From NCBI GenBank assembly GCA_013176395.1, contig JABMLP010000017.1, forward strand, positions 744,001 through 808,000: a stretch of DNA of 64,000 nucleotides, in the 5' to 3' direction. This document shows positions 21,141 to 32,197 of the stretch, piece after piece. Each line of letters begins with the position of its first letter. The first letter of the stretch is position 1. The DNA comes from Venturia oleaginea (Eukaryota > Ascomycota > Dothideomycetes > Venturiales > Venturiaceae). The notes beneath the pieces were generated by a model. It was not told where the DNA came from. It ran no database searches and was given only the letters and a program-made list of their open reading frames with translations. The translations under genes and the position numbers were made by a program.

Positions 21141-22198
21141 CTATTCACCCGAAGCATGGCTGCAATTCGCGGTGGCATGACGACAAGCATCGCACGCTCC
21201 ACCATTGTCTCTCACGCACGCCTCATTCTCTCTTAGCCCCTTACATTGGTCTCACTTTCCCCGGGAGTTAAGACTATGCGCATTCATAGCAGCCTTCTTA
21301 TCGGCTCGACACACTCCACATATTACTCCATCACCACAATCAGGACACTTGGCGTACGTAAAACAGTTAATTCTTCCTCCTAGGCGATGCATTGTCAATC
21401 ATGGCATCCATGGGACCCGGAGATGTATCCGTGCCATCTTTCATGGTCTTTTGGCGTAGCGGCGATGCAAGAGCTGATGGCGGAAGTGGTGGCGGAGTCT
21501 TCGTTCAAGGGGCCTGTAGAATCAGTACTTGCTGACATGACAACACTGCCCTACAGAGGCAGACTATCTTGATACCGAACCTACCCCTGCTAAGACAATC
21601 CATTTCGGCTGCAGCACATCATTTCCATTGACGGTATTGTCCATTTGATGATTTCGGCGGGCTGCAGTGGCTGGCGGCGTGTGTGCGCTGAATGTCATTC
21701 CCCTGGTACTCTGCGTACCAGCTGATGACACATCAATACGGCTCGTCTGGATTCGCTCCTTGTCACCGGTCTTTACAAGGCTTTTCATCAGATTCTCATG
21801 AATGGTCTTGAGAGAATCTTCGTTTTGCTGGATCATACTTCGCTTCGTGGTCCTCTCGTTTTCCTAATTATACGCAGTCAGTGATGAGTGTCTCCTTCAT
21901 CTTGGGTGTGTTAAATTACGAAAGCCTTCCTCTCCTCCAGCACAATCTACAAATTCCTTGACTCGGCTGCCGTCTGGTTTTCATTTCCTCATATCTTCGC
22001 TGGGCTTCGTTGATCTTCTCCCTTGCTTCTTGCTCTTCTACGATAGCCTCGTTCAGGGTGGCCTTGGTTTCTTGCTCCTTGTTCTTGAAGTTCTCGACCT
22101 TAACTTCTATCTCTCCCAGTTCTGCCTTCCGACCTTGTTGGATAGAAGCAATTCGAGCCGCGAGGTCATTGTTGCTGGCAGCAGTGGTTCCGGACATG
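21141..22198 (-). pseudogene. coiled-coil/C-terminal Cys-cluster protein, member P1
   Basis: Reads leftward from the ATG at 22198. A long coiled coil comes first (NKEQETKATLNEAIVEEQEA, then REKINEAQRRYEEMKTRRQ), broken by an intron-like segment with a TATAATTAG acceptor at 21864. The coil resumes as ENERTTKRSMIQQNEDSLKT. A Ser/Thr-rich part follows, then CPDCGDGVICGVC, MNAHSLNSRGK, stop (TGA at about 21255), DQCKGLRENEAC and CDACRHATANCSHASGE before TAG at 21141. The TGA sits where paralogues have the first cluster Cys, and the Cys after the His is Ser. No donor in the right phase joins the first two coil segments, so at least two lesions are likely. Function unknown; possibly DNA-binding. 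Confidence 0.55.
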
Positions 22199-22591
22199 TT
22201 TGGCAATGTGCACTGATGAAATACATCTAAACAAAGGAGTGGAAAATGATTCCTTTCTTCGCTTAGAAACTCGAGGTCTTCGAGCACATTGTGTTGCAAT
22301 GTGAATTCCCACGACACAGTCAATTATGACTGAGGGGACATAGACATTGTTTCTCATGTAACTTGTTATTTGAGTTGCTTCACAGTCTATCGTGTATTTA
22401 AGGAAGCCAAGTTCAAAGCTTGAGCTTCCATTCAAACACATACTTTTTGACTATCATCAGATACTTGAACAAAACAGCAAGCCTTCAACAGCTTATTCGA
22501 CTTACAATCACTATGTGTATCAATTAAAACAGACGAAGTGAACAACAACGGCGTTCCCTTCGTTAACCTTAACCAAGCGCACGGAAAATAG

Positions 22592-23571
22592 CAGGAAATC
22601 AATGCGAGACGAAGAGTAGCTGAAGCGGAGTTTGCTGCAGCTGAATCGGACTTCGCAGAGTCGAATCAACGTCGTGCGAAGGCGAACCGCGTGCTTCAAG
22701 GGATCAATGCCGAAGCATCCAGACTCGAGCAGGCGGCTGATACGAGGGCCCGCGAGATGGAGGCAAAGCATGAATGGTCGATTACACAACTTCGGATGTT
22801 TCGTCGATCCCTTGGCAACCTGCGGCAGCAGGCAGGCAACGCGATCATCAACCACAACCCCAACCCGCAGCAGCAGGCAGGTAACGCGGTTTTCTACCCT
22901 AGTCTACAGCATCTGCAGCAGCAGGCAGGCAACGCGGTTGTCAACCCTAATCTGCAGCTGCAGGCCTTGCAACTCGATTGTCAGCCCCATAGATGTAGAA
23001 ACTCTCGACGCTACCCTTCTGCAAAGAGGCACCGCCCAAGTAGATGGAAGTAATGGCATGTTGGCTGGTTTTATCGGAGCAGACAAACGAAAGCGCTCCC
23101 CTACACCTCCCACACTGCTAGGACATCCGGCTGCAAGCTCCGTGAACAACACCGCTGTATCAGCCGGCTGGAACGCCACAACCACGGCACAGAAACCCGA
23201 TCATAAGCGACTTCGCAATATGTTAGCAGACCTGCCTCCTAGCCAAAGAACTCATTCTGCACATCAATGTTCCGTATGCAAGAGCTTCGTTAACAGTTAG
23301 GCCGCTATGCGGAACCATGAAGAAAATTGTAAAGGGAAGTGTGCTAGATGTGCACATCGAAATTTGCCATGTCAGAAGACCCCTGGTCGTTGTCAACCAT
23401 GCATAGACGCTGGAGTCAAAGACTGTAGCTCTTTTGATAACACGTACGGGGTAAGTGTCAGCACAGTACAACTTCTAAATTCAGCTCCCTTCCCATCTCT
23501 CTTCCTCATGCACACAGATATTCGACAACGCTCTTGAATTATACTCTCTAAACTCTAGATTACGTCAATAA
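22592..23571 (+). pseudogene. coiled-coil/C-terminal Cys-cluster protein, member P2
   Basis: The frame opens after an AAAATAG acceptor-like site: VAEAEFAAAESDFAESNQRR, a coiled coil to about 22815, then three copies of a QQ(Q)AGNAV-centred repeat (22820-22965). A frame change near 22970 leads to a Pro/Ser linker and then HQCSVCKSFVNS, an in-frame TAG (23298-23300), MRNHEENCKGKCARCAHR, NLPCQKTPGRCQPC and IDAGVKDC. A plausible intron (GTAAGT at 23453 to an ACACAG acceptor at about 23518) would join a short last exon ending at 23571. The six-cysteine spacing 2-6-6-2-7 is Zn2Cys6-like but lies at the C-terminus. No N-terminal ATG was found. Probably a pseudogene. Confidence 0.55.
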
Positions 23572-23720
23572 ACTTTTGGCAAGCTACACATAGTATTGCC
23601 AGAAATTTATCGATACTGATATGGGTATGAGAAGTATACGTCAAAATCAATTGTGTAAGGGAGAGGAGAGGTCCGCTCCTAAAGCTGCTTTTCGAAGACC
23701 ACGACTAAACTTTTTTAGCG

Positions 23721-24975
23721 ACGACATTCATTACCGGTTGGTAATACCGTGTTCCGCAACTCTACGCCCAACAATACTATGTCCAACAACACGGCCGCCA
23801 ACAATACTGCTCTTTTGACAGACGATACTCCAAGACCGGGGATGTTTCCCCTGACGACCAGCAATACCATGTTTAACAACCCCGCCGTATACAGAGGGGC
23901 ATCCAACAACAATCCGTTCACTGGCACTTCCAATAATCCTAGGGCAGGCTTTGTCATGCCTCGAATTATCAGGACGCATAATCCTCTGCACCACGCTCCC
24001 CCCAGATTCCAGAATAGCCTTTCTTCCACGACTAACAGCACAATTGCGAATGGCAGGGTTCACAACAATCCCGCGTGCAGCAGTATCGTGATTCGCGACA
24101 CCAGGATCAATAATATCAGGTCTCTTGCTAATGTTATCAATACTACTTCGGCTACTAGCAGTACTACAGCTCCAGAGACCGCGGCTCCTAGCACTGCTAC
24201 AGCTTCAGAGGCTACGGTAGGCAACAACGCAACTATTGACACGGCATCAAACAATGTTGCAGTTGATGTTGCATCTCCAATTCCTACGGGAGGCAATCTT
24301 GCATCTACTGCTACGACCTCCAATGATATTGCAGTCAATGCTGGAGCTTTGGTCTCGGCGGAAGTTAATGCCGTATTTACAGCTACGACCTCTAACAATG
24401 CCACGATCGATTCTGCAGCTGTATTGTCTACGCTACCTAATCCCACACCCACCGCTGCGACCTGCAACAATGCCACAATCGATTCTGCAGCTCCTACTTC
24501 TGCGGTAGGCGATACTACTACAACCTCTAACGAGGTTACAATGAACGATACCAACATCACGACTGATAATCCCCCCGCTTCTACATTAAATCAGACCCTA
24601 GCACCAGGGCGACTTCAACCCTCAGAATTGAGCAACGAATATCCCTGCCCTGAATGTGGCACCCTAATCAGGTGCTGGGGATCTGCTTCGACGGAGATGG
24701 CTAATCATGTTGCGGGGGTGTAAGGGGAATGTGGGAGATGTCAGGAGAAGAGGTTGGCGTGTAAGAAGGGTGGGGAGGAGGGAGCTTGTTTGCCTTGTCG
24801 CGGGGCGAAGGTGACGGATTGTGTTTTTGAGCTGGATAAGACGGGTAAGGGTAAGGGTGGCGGGAGCGGTGGTGGTAGAGGCAATGGGAGTGGTAATGGG
24901 ATGAGCTGGATTGTAAGCAAGGCAGTTAGGGATTTTAGGGAGAGGCGGGATGGGTCGGATGATCCGGTGGATTAG
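23721..24975 (+). pseudogene. Thr/Asn-rich/C-terminal Cys-cluster protein, member P3
   Basis: One frame runs from a TTTTTTAG acceptor-like site at 23720 to TAG at 24975 with a single internal TAA (24721-24723). The N-terminal part is Asn/Thr/Ala-rich with repeats around NNATIDSAA (about 24220-24510). The end has YPCPECGTLIRCWGSAS, EMANHVAGV, stop, GECGRCQEKRLACKKG, then ACLPCRGAKVTDC and a Gly-rich tail. Aligned with P2, the stop replaces the Cys-Lys pair. The sequence there has one G too many in the first G-run and one too few in the second, so two compensating indels would restore Cys and the frame. A possible 5' exon starts with the ATG at 23621. Function unknown. Confidence 0.55.
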
Positions 24976-25661
24976 GACGGGTAGTGAGAGGTTCGATTTT
25001 CCATTATCTGGCTGGTGTGTTTTAATGATTCGTTTACTAGAATTTGATTAGTTTCATTCTTGATGGGAATTTTGGCAGTGTGGAGGCCCTATTTGTGTTG
25101 AGCTCTGACTTCAAATAACATTGCCAAGCGTGCTCGTGCTATTGTGTTGGTAATATTCGCCTTTTGTAGCCTGGACTTCTCCGTCCCAATCCTTCTCCTT
25201 CTGCTTCTCCTCGCCCTCGCCCTCGGCCCATCTTCTTTCTTGCCATAGATATTGTCTATACGATGGGATGGGTCACGATGATAGTAAGTGCTCGTAAGGA
25301 AGGGTAGGTTAGTATGCGAAGTGCCGTTTTCTGTTGGTTGGAGAGGTTGTGGAGGGGTACGGACTGTCTGGCTTGTAGGCAGAGATGGGTGTAAATGAAT
25401 TATGACAGTCAAGTATCCACGAGCTTCTCAGATCTTCTTAGTTCTCGAATCTTTCGAAATTGTACGCTAATTGTTTCTGGCCTTGACGTTACGGGCCGCG
25501 TTTTGTTCATCAAAAAAAAAAAAAAAAAACATTCGAACACTCTCTCACCTTTGCTCCCTTTTTTTTCTCAACCAAAGCCCAAGATAGATTTCAACATAAC
25601 AACTCACCAGATACCACTGTCTCAGATACAGTCAAGACATTGGACAATCTACTTCGCGAAA
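24976..25661. other. intergenic, with an 18-A tract
   Basis: Spacer between P3 and P4. A run of 18 A (25512-25529) about 130 bp before the P4 start may be a promoter poly(dA:dT) element. A 107-codon minus-strand frame here looks like chance. Confidence 0.4.
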
Positions 25662-26339
25662 ATGAATGGGAGAGAGTCGCAGCCATGACCGAACATCAAC
25701 GCGGAACCGACAGATTACACGCGGCGAACGCGAAATATCAAGACATCGTACTTTTACGATATTCCAGATTGACGTGAAGCTGAATATCAAGACAACTACA
25801 GACGCAGCCACAGAAAACCCAGATCAAAGAAGCCGCAGGAAAGATGAGACTGGTCGAGTTCGAGAAGAGAGTTTATATGATAGAGCGCAGCTGGAAGCAA
25901 GCGTTAGGACTAGAAAGGAAGCTGTCGTAAAGGAGGAGAACGTGAAGATTGTCTAGCGATGATGAAGAGGAAGGAAAGGAAGAAGACGACGTTCGTACAT
26001 AACTAGCCATCTCTCTAGGGACTCCTTTGCTAATAGCTCATTAGGCACCATCCATCGAAGTCACCACACCATTCAAAGGCACGACCACGAACCCAAGCCG
26101 AAAGCGCACTTCGAGCTCGACCGAGTTCGACAATTCATCTCGAGCAAAACGTAGGCAGCGAAAAACCAACTCATATCGATCGCTGCAGAGGCGACTGCAG
26201 TCGATGCAAAATGCTCAACCTGCAATGTAAGAAAGGAAAAGGCCGCTGTGATTCTTGCATCAAGCCGAATGTGCTTGTTTGTTCGTTGTTTGTGCCAAAG
26301 GCAAGGAAGACGACCGGATTGGGAAACTCTGATGACTAG
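25662..26339 (+). pseudogene. Cys-cluster protein, member P4
   Basis: Starts near the ATG at 25662, but its segments lie in different frames: a helical stretch (QIKEAAGKMRLVEFEKRVYM), an acidic SSDDEEEGKEEDD, an intron-like gap ending GCTAATAGCTCATTAG at 26044, then a basic Ser/Thr-rich linker (KGTTTNPSRKRTSSSTEFD). After another frame change comes the conserved end: THIDRCRGDCSRCKMLNLQ, CKKGKGRCDSC, IKPNVLVC and a TAG at 26337. The cysteine spacing 2-6-6-2-7 equals that of P2. The H-x3-C-[KR]-G-x-C lead-in is intact. Multiple frame changes suggest decay, or an exon structure not resolved here. Confidence 0.5.
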
Positions 26340-26579
26340 AATTTATAAACTTTGGGATGATGGTGTGGGGGACTGCTGGATGAATGTGCGACGGTTGGTA
26401 CTAGGCTGACAGCTGACAGAGCTGTGCGATTTTGGGCCTACCAGACACAAACAACAACAATGTAACACATGATCTGATAGGCGATCCGAGTCAACACTGT
26501 AGCCAAGTCTTGTGCCCACCAATCTTGACCTTGCTTACATTCACTTTGTTTACCAAATCCGAACTCTAACCACACCCAC

Positions 26580-26800
26580 AATTACCTGACGAAAAACATG
26601 GCCGATTATTAGCTCAAGCTAGCGCGAAAGAAAAGGCACTGAGCAATCTCGAGGCCGTAAATGTCCGGCTTCAACAAGAGAAAATCGAGGCGGCCAAAAG
26701 TCTAGCAGAAGCGATCGAGGAAGAGCAAACGGCAAAAGAGAGGCGAACTCCTACCGATTTCGATTGCAGAAATCTAGCTTTCTCACAGCAGTCTTGCAAT
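26580..26800 (+). pseudogene. coiled-coil gene fragment
   Basis: A frame without usable ATG reads LLAQASAKEKALSNLEAVNV, RLQQEKIEAAKSLAEAIEEE, QTAKERRTPTD. It is a clear heptad-type coil like that of P1 and P2. No cysteine cluster follows. Probably a truncated extra member of the array. Confidence 0.4.
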
Positions 26801-28355
26801 TTGGTCTCAACTCGATCGGTATCGATAATTTCTAGGCAATCTTTCCAAATCAGATTGCAAGCAGTTTATACATTTGGATCTCGAGACGGCCCTTGTATTG
26901 TGCTGGTGATTCTTCGAAGGACATGAATCGATTGCCCGACGGCTGTTGACAGGGGAGGAAGGGGCGCAATCGTATCTGTACCGACACACCCAGAATTGGC
27001 TCATGAACGAAGGAGAGTATTGTCGGAAAGGTGCATCCAGAAGACAGATCTGAAAACGCTATGTTAGCTAGGGTCCTATTTATGTATAATCAAGCAGGAA
27101 AGAGCTTGGATGAAATGAAAACACCTACTGATAAGTGACAAGGTTTTCTCGAGACCTCAACTTCGTTCCCATCGAACCAGCCGACAATCTGTTATATTGC
27201 CCTGCCGAAAAAGACGTCGGCACTTGCAGAAACTCTAGTTCTTTTCGACCTTTTCTTCGGGGGTAGATTTGATCCATACCTGCGTGTTTCTGAGACCGGC
27301 CGTGCTTAGATCCGTGCAAAGCGAGGAACATCAAAATCGAGTTTTATTCGGGTGAGGGAATAAAATACAGAATCCGTAGGCAGTCTGAAACCTACAATTG
27401 AAACGACACTGCGAATTTTCGCCAAGCATCCACATCTTTTTGGCAAGGGCAATTTTAAGGACGCATAGCAGGACAAGTTCCGGCGACTCGTTTTACAACA
27501 CTAAAATCTCCAGGATTCCTGCATTAGCGAGCAACGCGAGTAATGGTCGTATATACAGCCGGCATCGACCAGCTGAGTTCTTTTGTAGGAGTTAGCCAGA
27601 GTCTACGACTCTCGATAGCAGCAGCCAGCAACCGTGGTTGTAATGTCCATGGTCGTAAATTGATGGCCTGCATTGTCGTCAGCTACCTGATGAGCAGAAA
27701 TCCATCGCCCGTGGTCCTGAGGTGTAATAAGTTGCTTACTTCCCTTTGGTGCTGATTTCCTCCTTTTTGACGAAGCTGCCCTGCTCCTCTTCTCTTTTTC
27801 ATATTATGAGAGCGTCCAGCCAGTCTCGTGGAGGAATTGTTTGTTGTTGTCTTGCAGAGGGGAGGTTCTAGATCACCTTGGTAAAACCCTTGGCGTCGAA
27901 CTCGGCTATAAAATCGCTAGCCTGCCCCTTTCGACCATTTTCCATCTATGCTCTTTCAGCATAGCTCCGGGAACTCCTCAAGCCAAACTCCAAGAATAGC
28001 TAGATTAACCATGGCTGTTGACTTTCAGCTGAAGGTTAGCGGTAGCCACATATTCAGCCGCTGGCTTGATTGAGTCTGTTCAGTGGGAATTTTGTTCAGA
28101 TAAAGATATTGACCCCCCTCCTTTGGAAGAATTGAAGAGACTCAGGACTTCAAGTCATCCTTATTCACAGGGCTTCGTTCTTTTCTTCGGCTCGCATTCC
28201 CTTCGTGGATGTTCTTTCAGCGAAGCAAACGTTGGTCCAATTGCGATTAGATCTCATTGTATCTTTTCGAAAGCATTGCCAGGAGCTTCTCTTTTTCGAA
28301 GTCGGTGTCAAATCCGGAGAAAATCTTGAGAAACAGCAAAAGGGCTTAGAAAGCG
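26801..28355. other. intergenic with a degenerate repeat
   Basis: No convincing gene. Holds copy 2 of the dispersed repeat (27264-27395) and, at its right end, the promoter and 5' UTR of the DUF3176 gene. Confidence 0.45.
27264..27395 (+). repeat. degenerate dispersed repeat, copy 2
   Basis: Aligns with 40345-40470 over TTTGATCCATrC.TGCG, GAGACCGG, GCGAGGAACATCAAA and, further right, TACAGAATC. About 12 bases are extra here compared with the third copy. Confidence 0.5.
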
Positions 28356-30225
28356 ATGGACCACGCCAAGGACACAATAGTGGTTAATGCAACACCAGCC
28401 TCGCCTAGCGATGAGAGCTTTCCCCATCCACAACGACAAAATTCAGAGAAGCCATCGCTGGTCGAAAGATGGTGGCTATGGGAATTCTCAGCATGGTTCA
28501 TTTGCTTCGCAGCTTTGATAGGAATGGTTGGCTTTCTCGTACCAATGGACCAGAAGTCGGTGCCAAATTGGGTTCTCTCGCAATCGGTTCGAGGCTATAA
28601 TCTTGGATTCAGCGTCTCCATCAACTCGATTCTTTCTATCTTCTCAACCGTCGTCAAATCCATGATCCTCATACCGGTAGCTGCCTCAATCGGCCAGCTC
28701 AAATGGCTCTGGTTCTCGGACGGTCATAAGCTGGCAGACTTCCAGCGTTTTGATGCCGCGAGGAGTGGGCCACTTGGTGCTATCTTACTCTTCTGGACTA
28801 TGAAAGGCCGGTAAGTGATGATGAGCCACCTTAGATTTCTATGGCCTAACGATTACTAGCTCGCTTGTCTGTCTTGGAGCACTAATCGTCATTGGATCTC
28901 TCACATTAGACTTTTCCTTTCAGCAGCTCGTTACATACCCGCCAGTTCCTCGGCAAGTTGGAATTGCTTACATGCCGGCGACGAAGACGTATGGCAATTA
29001 CGCAACTAGCGAACCATCTGGCAGTAAGTTGAGCAATCGACGAGGCTGATCATTGCTGATATGTACAGTTGCTGGCATGATATATAACAAACCTGATCAA
29101 AAAATGCACTCGGCCCTCAAGATTGGCATGGAAGGCATAGACGCTTCAATAGATATCACGCCAACTTGCTCCACTGGCAATTGTACTTGGACAGATACTG
29201 TCACGACTCTGGCCGTGTGTAGCGAGTGCCGTGATGCAACAGCATACCTGCAGAAGAGCTGCGCGACCTACGACAGTGGAGAAGAGGCCATCTCTTATTG
29301 CAACTACTCTCTCCCAAATTCTCTCGCCCTACCTGGCATCATGGACTCACTCGGATACACAACACTGTTTTCCAGCTCGGGTGAAATGACAAATACCACG
29401 TTCTTTGAAGACATCAAGTCGGCAGTTGGTATATTGTCGACCATCGGCAATACCCACGGCACGCAATTTCCGGGAGATGTCTTTTCGATGCAGTGCGCTC
29501 TTTCGTGGTGTGTTCAGAAATACAATGTCTCAGTCTCTCAGAACAACATGACCTCGAAACTTCTCGATACCTTTCATCATCCATCCGCAGAGCCTGACGA
29601 CAATGGCGACTTACACCTCGTTGCTCCTGCTTCGTTCATGGCGGATGCAGGACACAGTGGGACAGAAACCTTCACTGTGCCTTGGAATGCCTCATCCGCT
29701 CTAAGATACTATTTCAATACCAACGCACAGTTCTCAAGCGTGATACAAAAGGATCCGACGATGCACAACTTTGGAATAGCTGGCTTTGCAAGTTATATCT
29801 GGCCCATGTCCACGGCAGAGCTGACCCAAGCTATGTCTTACCTGGCAGGAAATATGACAAATGTAATCCGCATGTCAAACAATGCGGTGGCCGGCGCTCC
29901 GAACACGAACGCCGCGGGTATAACTCTGCAGAATATTCCAAAGGTCAACGTTGTCTGGTGGTGGCTCTTTCTTCCGAGCACGCTCCTCGTCCTATCTCTT
30001 TCCTTCCTTATCATGACGGTGCTCGCTAGCAAGAAAAGAGGTGCGATGCTGTGGAAGACAAGCACTTTAGCGTCATTCTACCATCCGTTATCACAGGACG
30101 GAAGGGAGAGACTCAGAGATGCTCAGGGAGTCAAGGGTCTAGAGAAGATCGCTGAGGAGGTACAGGTGAAGAGTGAACTGACAGAGAAGGGCTACCGGTT
30201 GATTCAAGAAGAGAATAGGCGGTAG
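28356..30225 (+). CDS. DUF3176-family membrane protein
   Basis: Three exons (28356-28810, 28860-29023, 29069-30225) with 49- and 45-bp introns in matching phases give 591 residues. An N-terminal cytosolic stretch is followed by membrane segments (WFICFAALIGMVGFLV; a second around ILSIFSTVVKSMILIPVA; a third after the first intron, LVCLGALIVIGSLTL). A large extracellular domain carries the family signature TCSTGNCTWTD and CSECRD, with several N-glycosylation sites. A last membrane span, WWWLFLPSTLLVLSLSFLIM, precedes a basic tail. DUF3176 proteins are widespread in Pezizomycotina; their role is unknown. The gene is intact although its neighbours are decaying. Confidence 0.85.
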
Positions 30226-30517
30226 TCCGGTCTATTTTTTGCAACAAGTACATTCATTTCAAATTCAGATCAAATTAGGTATGTGTGGTACAATTTCATC
30301 GAGTCTCTAGCGTGATTATATTTTCTGCTGAAGGGAGTTATCTTACAAACATCACCCTAGTACTCTGTCGATATACATCACTTTCCCATCGCTTGCATTC
30401 CTTTACGCCGTCTTGTATGCAATTTGCAATTTGTGGCCTTGGTCTTATTGCAAGCCCAATTCTTCTCTTTGCAATGGCCACAAGGTCCATCACAATTTTT
30501 TATGTGTCGATCCCGTA

Positions 30518-31523
30518 TCATTCTTCTGCTTGAGGGGTTATCCTGAACCCTCCTGCTGGAACTGCACGTGTCGCACGTGAAATTTGCGCGATTGAAAGCA
30601 CCGCTTCTCTTTCATGTGCGCTGTAACGGCTCGTCCTAAAAACATTAGACATTATGAATGGCTTGGCAAGGAGGTGCGAACTTACATGGTTATCATTTCA
30701 TCTAAATATTCTTGCTCATCATCTTCTTCCTCGCCACTCTAAGGGTGTTGAGGTGTTGACCGGGACATGCCAAGGCGAGGTATCTGCTCAAGTTTTAGGA
30801 CAAGATCAAACATGATGGAGGGTGCTTACTTCTATGCTATCAAGTCCAGAGTCGCCAGTATCATCGGCCTTCAAGGAGATTGGTAATGAAACTGGAATCC
30901 TCCGTGTCCAGCCCAAAAATTTGCGCCATCATGTCTTGGCGAAGTTTGAACTCAGCTTTCTCAGCAGCAAATGCCTCCTTCACTGTTTGGGACTTGGCAG
31001 CTCGCAATTCCTTCTGTGAGTTGTTAGTGAGCATTACAGGTTTCAATGTAGGTACAGAAGACTTACGACTTCATCCTTTTCCCTCTTCAGGACTTCCGCG
31101 TCCTTCAATGAACTTCCAACCTCATTCTTAACTGTGTCCTTCTCTTCCGTGATGTTTTCGAAGTGACAGTTATTTTTCACTCTGTTTGTTCGTCTCCTCT
31201 GTCTTTTTATTCGCCTCCTCAAGCTTTTTTTTCATCTCCTCAAGCTGTTTGTTCATCTCCTCACTCTGCTTGTTCCCCTCCTCGATCTCCTTCTCCGTCT
31301 TACAAGTCCTGTCGTTGGATCTCTTCTGTCGTGCGAGGATCTCCATAATTTCCGTCTTCAGCCTCAGCTCTTTTGCCTCGATGCTAGCCAGATCTGGTTT
31401 CCTGCGATTGGTTTCTGTGTCGTTAGTGTTGCTCTCGTGTGTGAGTTTTACGACTATGCTACATCATCTGGAGACTCGAAGTACTCGATTTGGGCGTGAA
31501 TTACGCTGCTTTTGTCGCTCCAT
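30518..31523 (-). pseudogene. coiled-coil protein gene, decayed, multi-exon
   Basis: Reads leftward from the ATG at 31523. A 19-nt exon 1 and a 90-bp intron (31504-31415) lead into a dense coil: SIEAKELRLKTEIMEILARQ, KTEKEIEEGNKQSEEMNKQL, EEMKKKLEEANKKTEE. A TAA (31172-31170) follows an A-run one base short. With one A more the frame continues into NITEEKDTVKNEVGSSLKDA, a 53-bp intron (31066-31014) and KELRAAKSQTVKEAFAAEKA. A further frame change near 30863 and a TAG near 30745 precede EEEDDEQEYLDEMITM and a last exon ending TGA at 30518. Consistent splice sites show a true gene; three lesions suggest a pseudogene or base-calling errors. No cysteine cluster. Confidence 0.5.
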
Positions 31524-32197
31524 GTCGTCGTCGTCGCGTCTCGTCGCCGTCACATGTCTAGATTTTGGTAGGGTGTGGTTTGAAATCTTAATCAGGGACG
31601 TTGAAGTCTTTGGGGTCCTATTTAGGGCCCTACTTCCCACTCCTTAGTGGGGATGGCCCTCTAGTAATTTTGGGGGGGGGGGGGGGGGGGGTCCTTCTAG
31701 TAAAACGGGGATCTCCCATCTCCCTCTAGTCGAAGCCTACACTTTCTTAATTGAGTTTGCCTCGACCTATAGGCGGGTCAATAACTTGCCTACATAGTAT
31801 TGGATGAACATATATCTGTAGCGTAATCGCCATTCAAATTCCAAAGGAGGATTGGATCATTGGAAAGCCGTTCGAATGAGGCTGAACTTTGAAAGGATTG
31901 GAAAGACATTCGAACATACTAAGCGTATAAAAGGTGCTAGTGATTAGGACGATTCAACACGTGAACGCCACATATTGATTGGCGAAACTAGATCCCAACG
32001 CAGATTGTTGCCAGCCGCAAACTCGGAAGTAGGCAGGTTTGTTGAAGGAGATATTGTAAAAACCCGTGACCGGAGCTCGGTTCTCGGCCAAAACTTAATA
32101 CTCCAACATCTCCAACTCCGTCTCCCTGACGAGAGTCATCCTCAAGATGTAGTTGACGCGCCCGAAGCAATATGCTGCTCAGAATATCGCATTCATC
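31524..32197. other. intergenic, with a 20-G tract
   Basis: Between divergent genes. Contains a run of 20 G (31672-31691) embedded in CTAGTAATTTTG...GTCCTTCTAGTAAAA, and the 5' UTR of the amidohydrolase. Confidence 0.5.

Noticed and set aside
23298..23306. A 27-bp intron (GTATGC..TTAG) removing the TAG in P2
   Set aside because: Shorter than any other intron in the window (minimum 45 bp) and it would delete the second Cys of the finger.
25089..25412. 107-codon minus-strand frame
   Set aside because: Arg/Pro-rich chance frame next to an A-tract with no homologue-like pattern.
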